Assembly (NCBI GenBank): GCA_963708325.1
Contig: OY970203.1
Location: 1,178,001-1,242,000 of the forward strand
From: G963708325 sp963708325
Lineage (GTDB): Bacteria > Actinomycetota > Thermoleophilia > Solirubrobacterales > 70-9
Length of the DNA stretch: 64,000 nucleotides
Reading direction: 5' to 3'
The position numbers and the translations under genes were made by a program. This document shows positions 41,478-49,774 of the stretch, in pieces; position 1 is the first letter of the stretch, and every line of letters starts with the position of its first letter. The notes under the pieces are model-generated. The model was given only the letters and a program-made list of their open reading frames with translations, ran no database searches and was not told where the DNA came from.

Positions 41478-42412
41478 GCAGACGCGCCGCGCCCGCGCTG
41501 ACCGTCGCGATCTGCACGAACAAGCCGCCGCAGGACGTCGCCGCGACGCTGGCGGCGGTGTCCGAGCAGGCGCGTGCCGAGCCGGCGGACGTGGTCGTGG
41601 TGACGAGCGGGCTCGACCGCGACGGCCACGCCGCGCATGCCGCTGCGGCAGCCGCGGCCGGAGCGCGCGCGATCCCATCGCCGCCTCCGGGAGTCGCGAT
41701 CGCCCGCAACCGCGCCCTCGAGGAGGTCCGCGACGACGCCGTCATCGCCTTCCTCGACGACGACGTCTCGCCCGCCACGGACTGGCTCTCGCGCCTGGCG
41801 GTGCGCTGGCGCGAGGCGGAGGCCGACATCGCCTGCATCGGCGGCCCGATCCTTCCCCGCTGGCTGGTCCCGCCGCCGGCCTGGATGAGCGAGCGCGTAT
41901 GGGAGGCCTACTCGCTGCTCGACCTGGGGCCGGGGGTCGTCGAGGTCGTCCCCGGCGGCGACGTCGACGTGTGGTGCTCGAACGCCAGCTTCCGCGCCGG
42001 CCCACTGCGCGAGGCGGGGGGATTCTCGTTTACGCAGGGCCCCTGGGCAGAGCTGCCGATGGTCGGCGAGGAGTCGGCGGCCGAGCGGGAGCTGGCGCGG
42101 CGCGGCATGCGGGTCCTCTACTGCGGCGACGTTCGCGTCGAGCACCTGGTCGGGCCGGGGCGGCTGCGCCTGAGAGAGCTGTGGCGGCGCCAGTTCTACC
42201 GCGGGGTCAGCGCCGGCGTGGACGGCCGCGCGCCCCTCCCCGCCGCCCTGGCCCGCGGCGCGAAGGCGTCGCTCGGGCTCGCAGCGGCGCTCGCGCGCGG
42301 CGACCGGCCACTGGCCGCCGAGCGCCTCGGCCGGGTCGCCGCCAACGCCGGCGCCGCCCTCGCCCCGGCGGTGCGGGCGCGGCTGCACCGGCGGGGCTGG
42401 CCCGGCGGATGA
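41474..42412 (+). CDS. GT2 family glycosyltransferase
   Basis: 312 residues from a GTG overlapping the gmd stop. GT-A features: LTVAICTNKPP, AIARNRAL, the DXD-like AFLDDDVSPA and a GEESAAERELARRG acceptor helix. It probably uses the GDP-deoxyhexose made by the preceding gene. Cytoplasmic or peripheral. Confidence 0.82.
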   Translation: MSRRAAPALTVAICTNKPPQDVAATLAAVSEQARAEPADVVVVTSGLDRDGHAAHAAAAAAAGARAIPSPPPGVAIARNRALEEVRDDAVIAFLDDDVSPATDWLSRLAVRWREAEADIACIGGPILPRWLVPPPAWMSERVWEAYSLLDLGPGVVEVVPGGDVDVWCSNASFRAGPLREAGGFSFTQGPWAELPMVGEESAAERELARRGMRVLYCGDVRVEHLVGPGRLRLRELWRRQFYRGVSAGVDGRAPLPAALARGAKASLGLAAALARGDRPLAAERLGRVAANAGAALAPAVRARLHRRGWPGG

Positions 42413-42431
42413 ACGGGGGCGGGTCGACCCG

Positions 42432-43502
42432 ATGAGCGGCGGCGACCTGCTGATCGTCTCCCCGGCCACCACCGCCGGCTGGCGAGCCAACGAGGCCGAG
42501 CTGACGGGCTCCCTTTCGCGGCTCGGCGTGCCCCACCGGGTGCGCCGGATCGAGACCGGCCCCTCCCGTCATCTGCGGCGCAGCGGCTGGTGGCCGGTCG
42601 TGGACGCGGTCGAGGCGGCGGCGGCCCGGCGCGCCCTGCACGGCGCGGCCTCGGAGGCAAGGCCGGCGGCGGTGATCCTGATGAGCGCCACGGCTGCGCT
42701 CCTCGCCCCGGTGGGCCGCCTGGAGCGTGACGGCATCCGCGTCGCGGTGCGGCTCGACTGCCCGGCTGCCGCCAACAGGCCCGGGCCACAGAACGCCATC
42801 CAGCGCGCGCTGGAGCGGCGCCGCCTCTCCGCCGCCACGCTGGCGATCGCCACCGGGCCCCGCTCGGCGGCGCTGGTCGCCCCGCTCTGCCGCCGCGCCG
42901 TCGAGGTGCCGGTCGCGGTCGACGTGATCCCGGCGGCGGTGAGGCCCGGCGGCGCCGACCTGCTCGCCTACGTCGACGACCCCGAGACCAAGGGCCTCGA
43001 CCTGATCTGCGCCGCCTGGGGGGCGTGCGCCGCCGAGGCGGCCGGCGCCCTTCACGTCAGCGGGGTGACACCGCAACGGGCCCGGCGCTTCCTGCGGCGC
43101 CGCGGGATCGACGAGCCTCCCCGGGTGGAATGGCACGGGCCGTTGCCGCGCTCCGCCCACCTGGAGATCCTGCGCGGCGCCGCCGCCTACGTCTCCGCGT
43201 CCGCCTGGGAGGGCGCGGGCATCGCCCAGCTCGAGGCCCTCGCCGCGGGCGTTCCCCTGGTGACGACGCCGGCGCGCGGAGCCTACGAGGCCGAGCCGAT
43301 CGCCCGCGAGCTCGACCCGGCGCTGGTCACCAGCGGTCGCGACGGCGCCGAGCTTGGCCTTGCGCTTCGCCGCGCACTGGCGATGACGCCGGAAGCCCGC
43401 GAGCGCTACGCCGCCGGCGCCCGCGCCGCGGTGGAGCCTTTCGGCCGCGCCGCCGCCGATCGCGCGCTGCGCGACGAGGTCCTGCCCGCGCTGCTCGGAT
43501 AG
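42432..43502 (+). CDS. GT4-like glycosyltransferase
   Basis: 356 residues of GT-B type. The C-terminal half has WEGAGIAQLEALAAGVPLV, the GT4 donor-site pattern, and a TPARGAYEAEP loop. The N-terminal half is poorly conserved. It lies 19 bp after the GT2 gene and closes the plus-strand gmd operon. A structured RNA and a strong hairpin follow. Confidence 0.75.
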   Translation: MSGGDLLIVSPATTAGWRANEAELTGSLSRLGVPHRVRRIETGPSRHLRRSGWWPVVDAVEAAAARRALHGAASEARPAAVILMSATAALLAPVGRLERDGIRVAVRLDCPAAANRPGPQNAIQRALERRRLSAATLAIATGPRSAALVAPLCRRAVEVPVAVDVIPAAVRPGGADLLAYVDDPETKGLDLICAAWGACAAEAAGALHVSGVTPQRARRFLRRRGIDEPPRVEWHGPLPRSAHLEILRGAAAYVSASAWEGAGIAQLEALAAGVPLVTTPARGAYEAEPIARELDPALVTSGRDGAELGLALRRALAMTPEARERYAAGARAAVEPFGRAAADRALRDEVLPALLG

Positions 43503-43678
43503 GCCGCCCGTCTGCCGAGGGGCCCGGGTGGCCCAGCGACCGAGAACCGTCGGCGGAGCAGCCCGATGGAGCGGCACGTAGGCTGCGGCCAGTTCGCAGG
43601 CAGCGACGTTCGTGCACCAGAACCAAGGCATTCTGCGCGCCACCTATTTCGCGGGCGGCGCTGGAGTTCGGTCAGCGC

Positions 43679-43823
43679 GGAGGGTTGAAGTCTCAAGGCG
43701 AGACGCACCACCCAGGATGGTTGCGATCGGCCACTCCCGGCCGATTCCGGTTCGAGTCCGGCGCCCTCCGCGCTTACAATTATGAGACTGGGTGGTGCGC
43801 GGGACATTGAGCCCGCTTCAACC
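43679..43823 (+). ncRNA. candidate structured RNA with tRNA-like and alternative long-range folds
   Basis: Bases 43679-43770 fold as a class II tRNA-like cloverleaf: 7-bp acceptor GGAGGGT/GCCCTCC, a tRNA-Sec-like D arm (GTCTC-AAGGC-GAGAC), an anticodon-type stem with loop CCCAGGA (anticodon position CAG, C instead of U at 33), a 7-bp variable arm ATCGGCC/GGCCGAT, and a T arm CCGG-TTCGAGT-CCGG. Parts of the same region pair instead with 43788-43823: GGTTGAAG/CTTCAACC, CTCAA/TTGAG and GCACCACCCAG/CTGGGTGGTGC (24 bp in all). It lies between convergent genes with a strong hairpin just after it. Function unknown; a decayed tRNA is the main alternative. Confidence 0.45.
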
Positions 43824-43824
43824 T

Positions 43825-43852
43825 CGAACGGCCCGCTGAAGCGGGCCGTTCG
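43825..43852 (+). terminator. strong hairpin between convergent operons
   Basis: Perfect 12-bp stem CGAACGGCCCGC/GCGGGCCGTTCG with a TGAA loop. It lies just after the candidate structured RNA and could end transcription from both sides. GCCCGCTTCA (43811-43820) can pair with TGAAGCGGGC (43837-43846) instead, opening the hairpin. Confidence 0.6.
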
Positions 43853-43938
43853 CTATTGCGACAGCGGTGCCTCTGGCGGCCCGCATCGCGTCGGGTCCGC
43901 GCTTCACGCTCATGGGGTGCATCTGCCCTCAGGCTTTC

Positions 43939-46638
43939 TCAGTCCGCCAGGAACTCGCCGACCCGCGCCATCACCGCGGCGTCGAAGGACTCCTCCCAGC
44001 TCGTCGGCCAGCGCACCTCGGCGCGCAGGCGACGCTCGGTGTCGAGCGAGGCCTCGGCGGCCTCGGCGATGCCGCGGCGCAGGCCCTCGATCGTCGGCTC
44101 CACTGCGATCAGGTTCTCCGATATCGCCCGCAGCCGCTCGGCGGTCTTGTTCTCGAAGGTGTTCGTGACGACGACCATCCCCGCCGAGGCCATCTCCAGC
44201 GGCACCAGGCTCGGATGCGGCGTGCACATCAGCGCCATCCCGACGGCGTGCTCGCGCAGCAGCGACGCGTAGTCGGACTGGCTCTGCCGCGGCAGGATCT
44301 CCAGCGCGAGGTCGTCACCCCACGTCGCCCGCTGGGGACGCTGGGCCCCCACGCCGCGCGCCTGCCATCCGTCCAGGACGCCGTCCTCGCTGGCGGAGGC
44401 GAGGCCGAGCATGCCCAGCTCGAACATGTTGCGATGAGCGTGCTCCTCGGGGCGGGCGTAGAAGAGCAGCCGGCGGCGGCCCTCCTCGGCCTGCTCCGCC
44501 GGCGGCGGCCACACCGGCGTGATCGCGTTGTCGAACGAGACCGACTCGCGGTCGCCGTCGGGACCGGCGTACACCCCGAGGCGATGGGCGCGGAAGTAGT
44601 CGCGAAGGAACTCCGTGGAGAACACGGCCCGGTGCGGGTAGGCGTAGGTCTCCAGCGCGGCGGCGGCGAAGCTCCCCATCGCGAAGGTGAGGTGCTCGCA
44701 CTCCTGGATCAGGTAGACGAAGCCCGCGCCCCCCAGCCGCTCGGCGGCGCCGTGGGCGAGATGGGCGGTCCACCATGTCGTGGCGACGAAGCGGTCACCC
44801 GGGTTGACCGCCAAGGGCACGCGGCGGTCGTGCGCGAACTCCAGCTCGACCCTGTCGAGCAGCGTCTCCAGGCCCGCGTATTCGCCGATCCGCCACCGCC
44901 AGTCCGGCGGCAGGTCGCCGGGGTCGTCGACGCACACGACCCGCACGCGGTTTCCCTCCTCGGCGAGCCGCCGGGCCAAGTTGAGCTTGGCGATGTAGCC
45001 GCCGAAGAAGTGGCCCAGGTCGATCTTCGGGATCAGCACGTTGACGCGGCGGGGCGCGTCCGGGGCGACCTCCAGCTCGAGGGGGCGGATCAGGCGCGCC
45101 AGGCGGCGCACCTGCACCAGCTCCTCGCTTCGCTCCAGCGACGGCGCGAACACGGCGCTCTGGCGGTCGTCGGGGCGCGGCGCCCGTCGCAGGCGCGCGC
45201 GGAAGCGCAGCGCCCGCGGCCACAGGGCCGCGCGCAGCAGCTGGCGCTCCTTGCCGAGCGTGGGCGAGCGCCGCCGACCGCGCAGGGAGCGCCACGCCAG
45301 CCAGGCGAGCGCGAGCGCCCGGGCGCGTTCCAGCCGCAGCAGCCGTCGCAGGGCGCGGCGCCCGCGCCCGCCCGCCTCCGCCTCGCAGCGCAGGGACAGC
45401 GTCCGCGCCGTGACCAGCACCCGCGCCAGGTAGGGGTAGTCGCCGCGCCAGCGCGCCAGGCGGTCGCCGAGCGAGAGCATCAGCCCGCCCCGCCGCGCCG
45501 CCCGGGCGCGCTCGGCCAGGCCGGCGACCCCGAGCGGGACGTTGGCGGCGCGGTGGCCGAGGGTTGCGCCGCCGTGCTGGACGTAGTCGTGCAGCGGCCG
45601 GTCGACGTAGCGGATCTCGCCGAGCGCCAACGCCACGCAGGCGATCCAGTGGTCGTGGAACGAGTCCGGCCCCGCCTGCGGGAACGGCAGCGCCCGGTCC
45701 AGCAGCGTCCGGCGGAACAGCGATGCCGCCCCCGTCACCGTGTTCACCATCACCAGCGCGGCCAGGTCGGTGTGGTTGGTGGCGCGCTCCGTCCAGTAGG
45801 TGCCGGAGATCAGGGTGCCGTCCTCGTCGACCACGTTCATGTCGGAGTAGGCGAGCGTCGCCGCCGGATCGAGGGCGCGCTCGAGCGCCTCGAGCTTGTC
45901 CGGATGCCAGCGGTCGTCCTGGTCGCAGAACGCGATCAGCTCGGCGTCGGCCGGAATCGCGCGCAGCGCGCGCTCGAAGTTGCGGTAGGGCCCGACCCTG
46001 TTCGGGTTGCGGCGCAGGTCGAAGCGCGGGTCGTCGCCGACGGCGTCCACGATCTCGGCCCAGCGCTCCTCGCGGGAGGCGTCGTCCGAGACCACGCACA
46101 GCCAGTCGGGATAGGTCTGGGCGCGCAGCGACTCCACCTGGGCGCGAAACAGCCGCGGCGGCGGGTCGTGCGTCGCCATGCAGATCGCGATCCGCGGGCG
46201 GCCGGCGGCCGCGGGCGGGGCGGGCGGCGCCTCGTCGACGGCATCGGCGGGCAGCGTCTCGATCGCCACCCGCCCGATCGTGCGCTCGGCGGTCGCGCCG
46301 CCGGCGAGCGCGGCCCGCAGCCGCACCTCGGCGGGCCCGCCCAGCTCGTCCGCGGTGACCGGGACGATCGCCCAGAAACCGCTGCGGTAGCTGCGCCCCT
46401 CGGGGTCGAGCTGCCAGGGCGCCTCCTCGTAGACGTCGGCGCGCGGCATCGAGTGGGCGATCGCGGCGCGCTCGGAGCCGTCGAGGGCGACGCTCAGCCC
46501 GCGCAGCTCCAGGTCGCGGTGGTAGCACCACCCGTGCACGAACAGCGCCGTGCCGCGACCGACTCCGAGCCGCAGCGGCAGCTCCGCCTCCAGGCAGGCG
46601 TGCAATCCCGCCTCGGCGCTGGCGGAGCGGGCGCTCAC
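43939..46638 (-). CDS. GT2 glycosyltransferase fused to WsaF-like rhamnosyltransferase
   Basis: 899 residues from a GTG that overlaps the upstream WecG-like stop. An N-terminal beta-sandwich module (about 15-125; FVHGWCYHRDL...) precedes a GT2 domain (RIAICMATHDPPPRL, ELIAFCDQDDRW) at about 150-370. The C-terminal half (about 490-899) matches WsaF-type GT-B enzymes: NVLIPKIDLGHFFGG, NPGDRFVATTWWTAH, YLIQECEHLTFAMG and PHPSLVPLEMASAG. WsaF adds rhamnose to S-layer glycans. The fusion likely adds two different sugars in sequence. Confidence 0.82.
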   Translation of the reverse strand: MSARSASAEAGLHACLEAELPLRLGVGRGTALFVHGWCYHRDLELRGLSVALDGSERAAIAHSMPRADVYEEAPWQLDPEGRSYRSGFWAIVPVTADELGGPAEVRLRAALAGGATAERTIGRVAIETLPADAVDEAPPAPPAAAGRPRIAICMATHDPPPRLFRAQVESLRAQTYPDWLCVVSDDASREERWAEIVDAVGDDPRFDLRRNPNRVGPYRNFERALRAIPADAELIAFCDQDDRWHPDKLEALERALDPAATLAYSDMNVVDEDGTLISGTYWTERATNHTDLAALVMVNTVTGAASLFRRTLLDRALPFPQAGPDSFHDHWIACVALALGEIRYVDRPLHDYVQHGGATLGHRAANVPLGVAGLAERARAARRGGLMLSLGDRLARWRGDYPYLARVLVTARTLSLRCEAEAGGRGRRALRRLLRLERARALALAWLAWRSLRGRRRSPTLGKERQLLRAALWPRALRFRARLRRAPRPDDRQSAVFAPSLERSEELVQVRRLARLIRPLELEVAPDAPRRVNVLIPKIDLGHFFGGYIAKLNLARRLAEEGNRVRVVCVDDPGDLPPDWRWRIGEYAGLETLLDRVELEFAHDRRVPLAVNPGDRFVATTWWTAHLAHGAAERLGGAGFVYLIQECEHLTFAMGSFAAAALETYAYPHRAVFSTEFLRDYFRAHRLGVYAGPDGDRESVSFDNAITPVWPPPAEQAEEGRRRLLFYARPEEHAHRNMFELGMLGLASASEDGVLDGWQARGVGAQRPQRATWGDDLALEILPRQSQSDYASLLREHAVGMALMCTPHPSLVPLEMASAGMVVVTNTFENKTAERLRAISENLIAVEPTIEGLRRGIAEAAEASLDTERRLRAEVRWPTSWEESFDAAVMARVGEFLAD

Positions 46639-47414
46639 GGGTGCGCCGCGCGGCGCTCGCGCGCGTACTGGCGGGCAAAGGCTGCGACGAAGCGGGGGTT
46701 GGCCGACAGATAGCGGGGGATCAGGCGCACCGGGTCGCGTGTGGTCCGCCACGCCCACTCCAGCCCGCCGCGCTGCATCCAGCGCGGCGCCTGGCGCACG
46801 CGGCCGGATACGTAGTCGAAGGCGGCGCCGACGGAGACCAGGATCGGCGCCTGCAGGCGCGGCCGCATCCGCGCCAGCCACTTCTCCTGCCGCGGGCTGC
46901 CGATCCCGCACCACACCACCGCCGGGCCGTCCCGGTTGATCCGCTCCGCGACGTCGTCGTCCTCCGCCGCGGTCAGCGGGCGGTGCGGGGGTGCCCAGCC
47001 GCCGGCGATGCGCAGGGCGGGAAACCGGGCCGTCAGCGCCTCGCCGAGCCGTCGGTTGGTCTCGGCGTCGTGGCCGCCGTACAGCCAGACGGGGGCGCCG
47101 GAGCGGGCCGCGCGCTCGCAGTGGCGCAGCATCAGGTCGGGGCCGTAGACGCGATCGTGGAGGCGCTCGCCGAGCAGCCGCAGGGCCCATGCCACCGGCA
47201 TCCCGTCCGGGACCGTCAGGGTGGCGCCGGCGAGCGCCGCCGCCAGCTCGGGATCCCGCCGCGCCAGCATCAGCCCGTGTACGGGCACCGGGCAGACGTA
47301 GCCGCGACCGTCGGTTTCGACGATCGCGTCGATCGCGTCCATCGTCGCCTCGTAGTCGACGACCGCGAACTCGACGCCGAGCACCGAGCGCGTGCGGATC
47401 TCCGGCGGCGCCAT
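46635..47414 (-). CDS. WecG/TagA/CpsF family (GT26) glycosyltransferase
   Basis: 259 residues from the ATG at 47414, 7 nt after TAGATT; an ATG seven codons upstream overlaps the promoter palindrome. Family motifs: ATLTVPDGMPVAW, RVYGPDLM, WLYGG and WCGIGSPRQEKW. GT26 enzymes add N-acetylmannosamine(uronate) or a related sugar to lipid-linked carriers early in assembly. Divergent from the methyltransferase/Wzt operon. Confidence 0.85.
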   Translation of the reverse strand: MAPPEIRTRSVLGVEFAVVDYEATMDAIDAIVETDGRGYVCPVPVHGLMLARRDPELAAALAGATLTVPDGMPVAWALRLLGERLHDRVYGPDLMLRHCERAARSGAPVWLYGGHDAETNRRLGEALTARFPALRIAGGWAPPHRPLTAAEDDDVAERINRDGPAVVWCGIGSPRQEKWLARMRPRLQAPILVSVGAAFDYVSGRVRQAPRWMQRGGLEWAWRTTRDPVRLIPRYLSANPRFVAAFARQYARERRAAHP

Positions 47415-47416
47415 CG

Positions 47417-47433
47417 GCTCGTAATCTACGAGC
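47417..47433. promoter_or_regulatory. palindromic divergent promoter with overlapping -10 elements
   Basis: Perfect palindrome GCTCGTA-ATC-TACGAGC. Its centre contains TAATCT on the plus strand (47422-47427) and TAGATT on the minus strand. The minus-strand ATG at 47414 is 7 nt from it. Such a site could bind a dimeric regulator that controls both operons at once. Confidence 0.5.
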
Positions 47434-47487
47434 ATCGCCGCCCCGACCCGGACCCCGCCCCTGCCGCCCGCGGAGCTGATCCTGCGC

Positions 47488-48483
47488 GTGCACGGGTCGG
47501 ACGACCCTGCAGGCTTCGACGACGTCGGCCGCCGCAGCCGCGACGAGATCCTTGCGCTGCTCGGCCCCGATTGGAGCTTCGCCGGCAATCGCGTCCTCGA
47601 CTTCGGCTGCGGCAGCGGACGAACATTGCGCCACTTCCTCGCCGAGGCCGGCGAGGCCGAGCTGTGGGGATGCGACCTGGAGCGACGCAGCATCGACTGG
47701 CTGGAGCAGAATCTGAGCCCCCCGCTGCGCGTGTTCGCCAACGAGGCTGAGCCCCCGCTGCCCGTGCCCGACGGTCACTTTGACCTGATCTGGGCGATCT
47801 CGGTCTTCACCCACGTCACCGACACCTGGGCGACATGGTTGGCCGAGCTGCATCGCGTGCTCGCCGAGGACGGCCTGCTGATCGCCACCGTGCACGGACC
47901 CGGCATGCTCGCCCCGCCGCCCGGCGAGCCGCGGCATGCACTCGAGCCCTGGGACGAGGACCGGGTGGGAATGACCGTGTTCGGTTACGACCACAGCCTC
48001 GAGGACTCGTGGGGCCCATCGGTCTACCACTCACGATGGTGGATCTCCGAGCACTGGGGACGCGGCTTCGAGCTGCTCGAGCACCGCGATTCGGGGTTCG
48101 CCAGCGACGACCCCGCCACCGGGCACGGCACCGTGCTGCTGCGGCGGCGCCCAGGCCGGATCACGGCCGCCGAGCTGGCGGCTATCGAGGGCTCCGAGCC
48201 GCGCGAGGCGAGCGCCCTGGCGACTCAGGTGGACGTGCTCTTCCGCGAGGTGCTCGACCATCGCCGCCACCTTCGCGCCGCCGTCGAGCGCGGGGACGCC
48301 GCGGCCGCCCAAGCGGCGGAGCTGGACAGGCGCGTGGCGGAGGTCGAGCGCGACGCCGCCGCCCTGCGCCAGGCGCTGGACGACATCAAGCAATCGCCGA
48401 GCTGGCGGCTGACAGCGCCGCTTCGCTGGGCGAAGGGGGCGCTGGCGGCGGCTTTTCGCCGGCGCCGCGCCTCGCCGCCGTAA
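47488..48483 (+). CDS. SAM methyltransferase with coiled-coil and SWRxTxPLR tail
   Basis: 331 residues from the first usual start (GTG). The coding frame and family similarity (LPPAELILRV) reach further upstream to about 47434, where only ATC or CTG could start. Motif I VLDFGCGSGRTLRHF, then FDLIWAISVFTHV and the family signature VYHSRWWISEHWGRGF. An Ala/Arg/Glu-rich coiled coil (about 245-310) leads to a tail PSWRLTAPLRWAK. It heads the Wzt/Wzm operon, so it may modify the glycan that Wzt recognises. Confidence 0.8.
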   Translation: MHGSDDPAGFDDVGRRSRDEILALLGPDWSFAGNRVLDFGCGSGRTLRHFLAEAGEAELWGCDLERRSIDWLEQNLSPPLRVFANEAEPPLPVPDGHFDLIWAISVFTHVTDTWATWLAELHRVLAEDGLLIATVHGPGMLAPPPGEPRHALEPWDEDRVGMTVFGYDHSLEDSWGPSVYHSRWWISEHWGRGFELLEHRDSGFASDDPATGHGTVLLRRRPGRITAAELAAIEGSEPREASALATQVDVLFREVLDHRRHLRAAVERGDAAAAQAAELDRRVAEVERDAAALRQALDDIKQSPSWRLTAPLRWAKGALAAAFRRRRASPP

Positions 48484-48486
48484 TCT
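48481..48486 (+). promoter_or_regulatory. -10-like hexamer of the wzt-like gene
   Basis: TAATCT overlaps the stop codon of the upstream methyltransferase gene and ends 10 nt before the ATG at 48497, offering an internal leaderless promoter for the exporter genes. Confidence 0.35.
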
Positions 48487-48496
48487 AGGCGGCGCG

Positions 48497-49774
48497 ATGG
48501 CCACTCCGGCGAAGACCACCGTCGCCGCGCCGGCACCGGCGCCGGGGGCGGCGCACGGAGGACCCGCCGCGACAGCGCCGACGATCGTCGCCGACGGCCT
48601 CGCCAAGTCCTTTCGCATCCCCCTGCACCAGCCCAGCACGCTGAAGGAACGCGCCCTTCACCCGTTCCGGCGCATCCCCAGCACCGAGCTGCGCGCCGTC
48701 GACGACGTCTCGTTCGAGGTGGCAGCGGGAGAGTTCTTCGGCATCGTCGGTCGCAACGGCAGCGGGAAGAGCACCCTGCTCAAGCTGCTCGCCGGGATCT
48801 ACCCGCCGGACCACGGCACGGTTCGGGTGAACGGTCGCGTGTCGCCGTTCATCGAGCTGGGGGTCGGCTTCAACCCGGAGCTGGCGGCGCGCGACAACGT
48901 GATCATCAACTGCTCGCTGCTCGGCCTGCCGCGGTCCGAGGCGATCCGCCGATTCGACTCCATCATCGAGTTCGCGGAGCTGGAGGAGTTCGTCGACCTG
49001 AAGCTCAAGAACTACTCCTCAGGAATGCACGTGCGCCTCGCCTTCTCGACGGCGATCCAGGTCGATGCCGACGTGCTGTTGCTCGACGAGGTGCTCGCGG
49101 TTGGCGACGTCGGCTTTCAGGAGAAGTGCTTCGAGGTGTTCCGCACGATGCGGGCGGATGGCCGGACGATCGTCCTGGTCACCCATTCGCTCGGCATAGT
49201 GCAGCGCTTCTGCGATCGGGTGATGTTGCTCGATCGCGGGCGGCCGGTGGAAACGGGCGAGCCGGACGAGATCGTCAACCGCTACCGCCGCGAGGAAGAG
49301 GCCGCGGCGGCTGCAGCGGGCGGCGGCGCGCAGGAGGGAGAGCGCCACGGCGACCGCCGCGCCGAGGTGACCGCGGCCTGGTTCGAGGACGGGCGCGGAC
49401 AGAGGATCGAGTCGTGCGAGCAAGGCGACCCCCTGGTGCTGCGGGTCGCCGTCGCCTTCCACGACGCCATGGAGCACCCTGCGTTCGGCACCACCCTGCA
49501 CAACGAGCGCAACGAGGTCGCCTTCGCTGCAAACACGGTCTGGGCCGGGACCGAGGTGCCGCGCTTCGGGCCCGGTGACCGCGCCGAGGTGGCGTTCACG
49601 CTGACGAACCACCTCGGGGTCGGCCGCCACCACGCCGCCGTCGGCGTCCACACCCGCGACGGCGCCACCCTGGCCGATTACCGGACGTCCGTCGCCACGG
49701 TGGTGGTGACGGGCCCCGAGTGGACCGGGGCCGCCGCCGACCTGCCGCACGAGATAACGGTGGAGCGCCGATGA
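48497..49774 (+). CDS. wzt: polysaccharide ABC transporter ATPase (Wzt-like) with C-terminal cargo domain
   Basis: 425 residues. The ATPase domain has Walker A GRNGSGKST, signature YSSGM, Walker B VLLLDEVLAVGD and THSLGIV. A charged linker (about 270-300) joins a C-terminal Wzt_C beta-sandwich (about 305-415). In O9a-type systems Wzt_C binds the capped non-reducing end of the glycan. The next gene overlaps by ATGA and encodes the permease. The N-terminal 30 residues are Ala/Pro-rich and probably disordered. Confidence 0.92.
   Translation: MATPAKTTVAAPAPAPGAAHGGPAATAPTIVADGLAKSFRIPLHQPSTLKERALHPFRRIPSTELRAVDDVSFEVAAGEFFGIVGRNGSGKSTLLKLLAGIYPPDHGTVRVNGRVSPFIELGVGFNPELAARDNVIINCSLLGLPRSEAIRRFDSIIEFAELEEFVDLKLKNYSSGMHVRLAFSTAIQVDADVLLLDEVLAVGDVGFQEKCFEVFRTMRADGRTIVLVTHSLGIVQRFCDRVMLLDRGRPVETGEPDEIVNRYRREEEAAAAAAGGGAQEGERHGDRRAEVTAAWFEDGRGQRIESCEQGDPLVLRVAVAFHDAMEHPAFGTTLHNERNEVAFAANTVWAGTEVPRFGPGDRAEVAFTLTNHLGVGRHHAAVGVHTRDGATLADYRTSVATVVVTGPEWTGAAADLPHEITVERR

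Noticed and set aside
43679..43770. Ordinary functional tRNA-Leu(CAG)
   Set aside because: C at position 33, mismatches in two stems, a short D loop and the strong competing fold argue against a standard tRNA; kept only as a structured RNA candidate.
43503..43938. tmRNA, SRP RNA or RNase P RNA in the 43.5-43.9 kb gap
   Set aside because: A tRNA-like 3' part is present, but there is no tmRNA tag frame or 5' consensus, and no SRP or RNase P core motif could be found.
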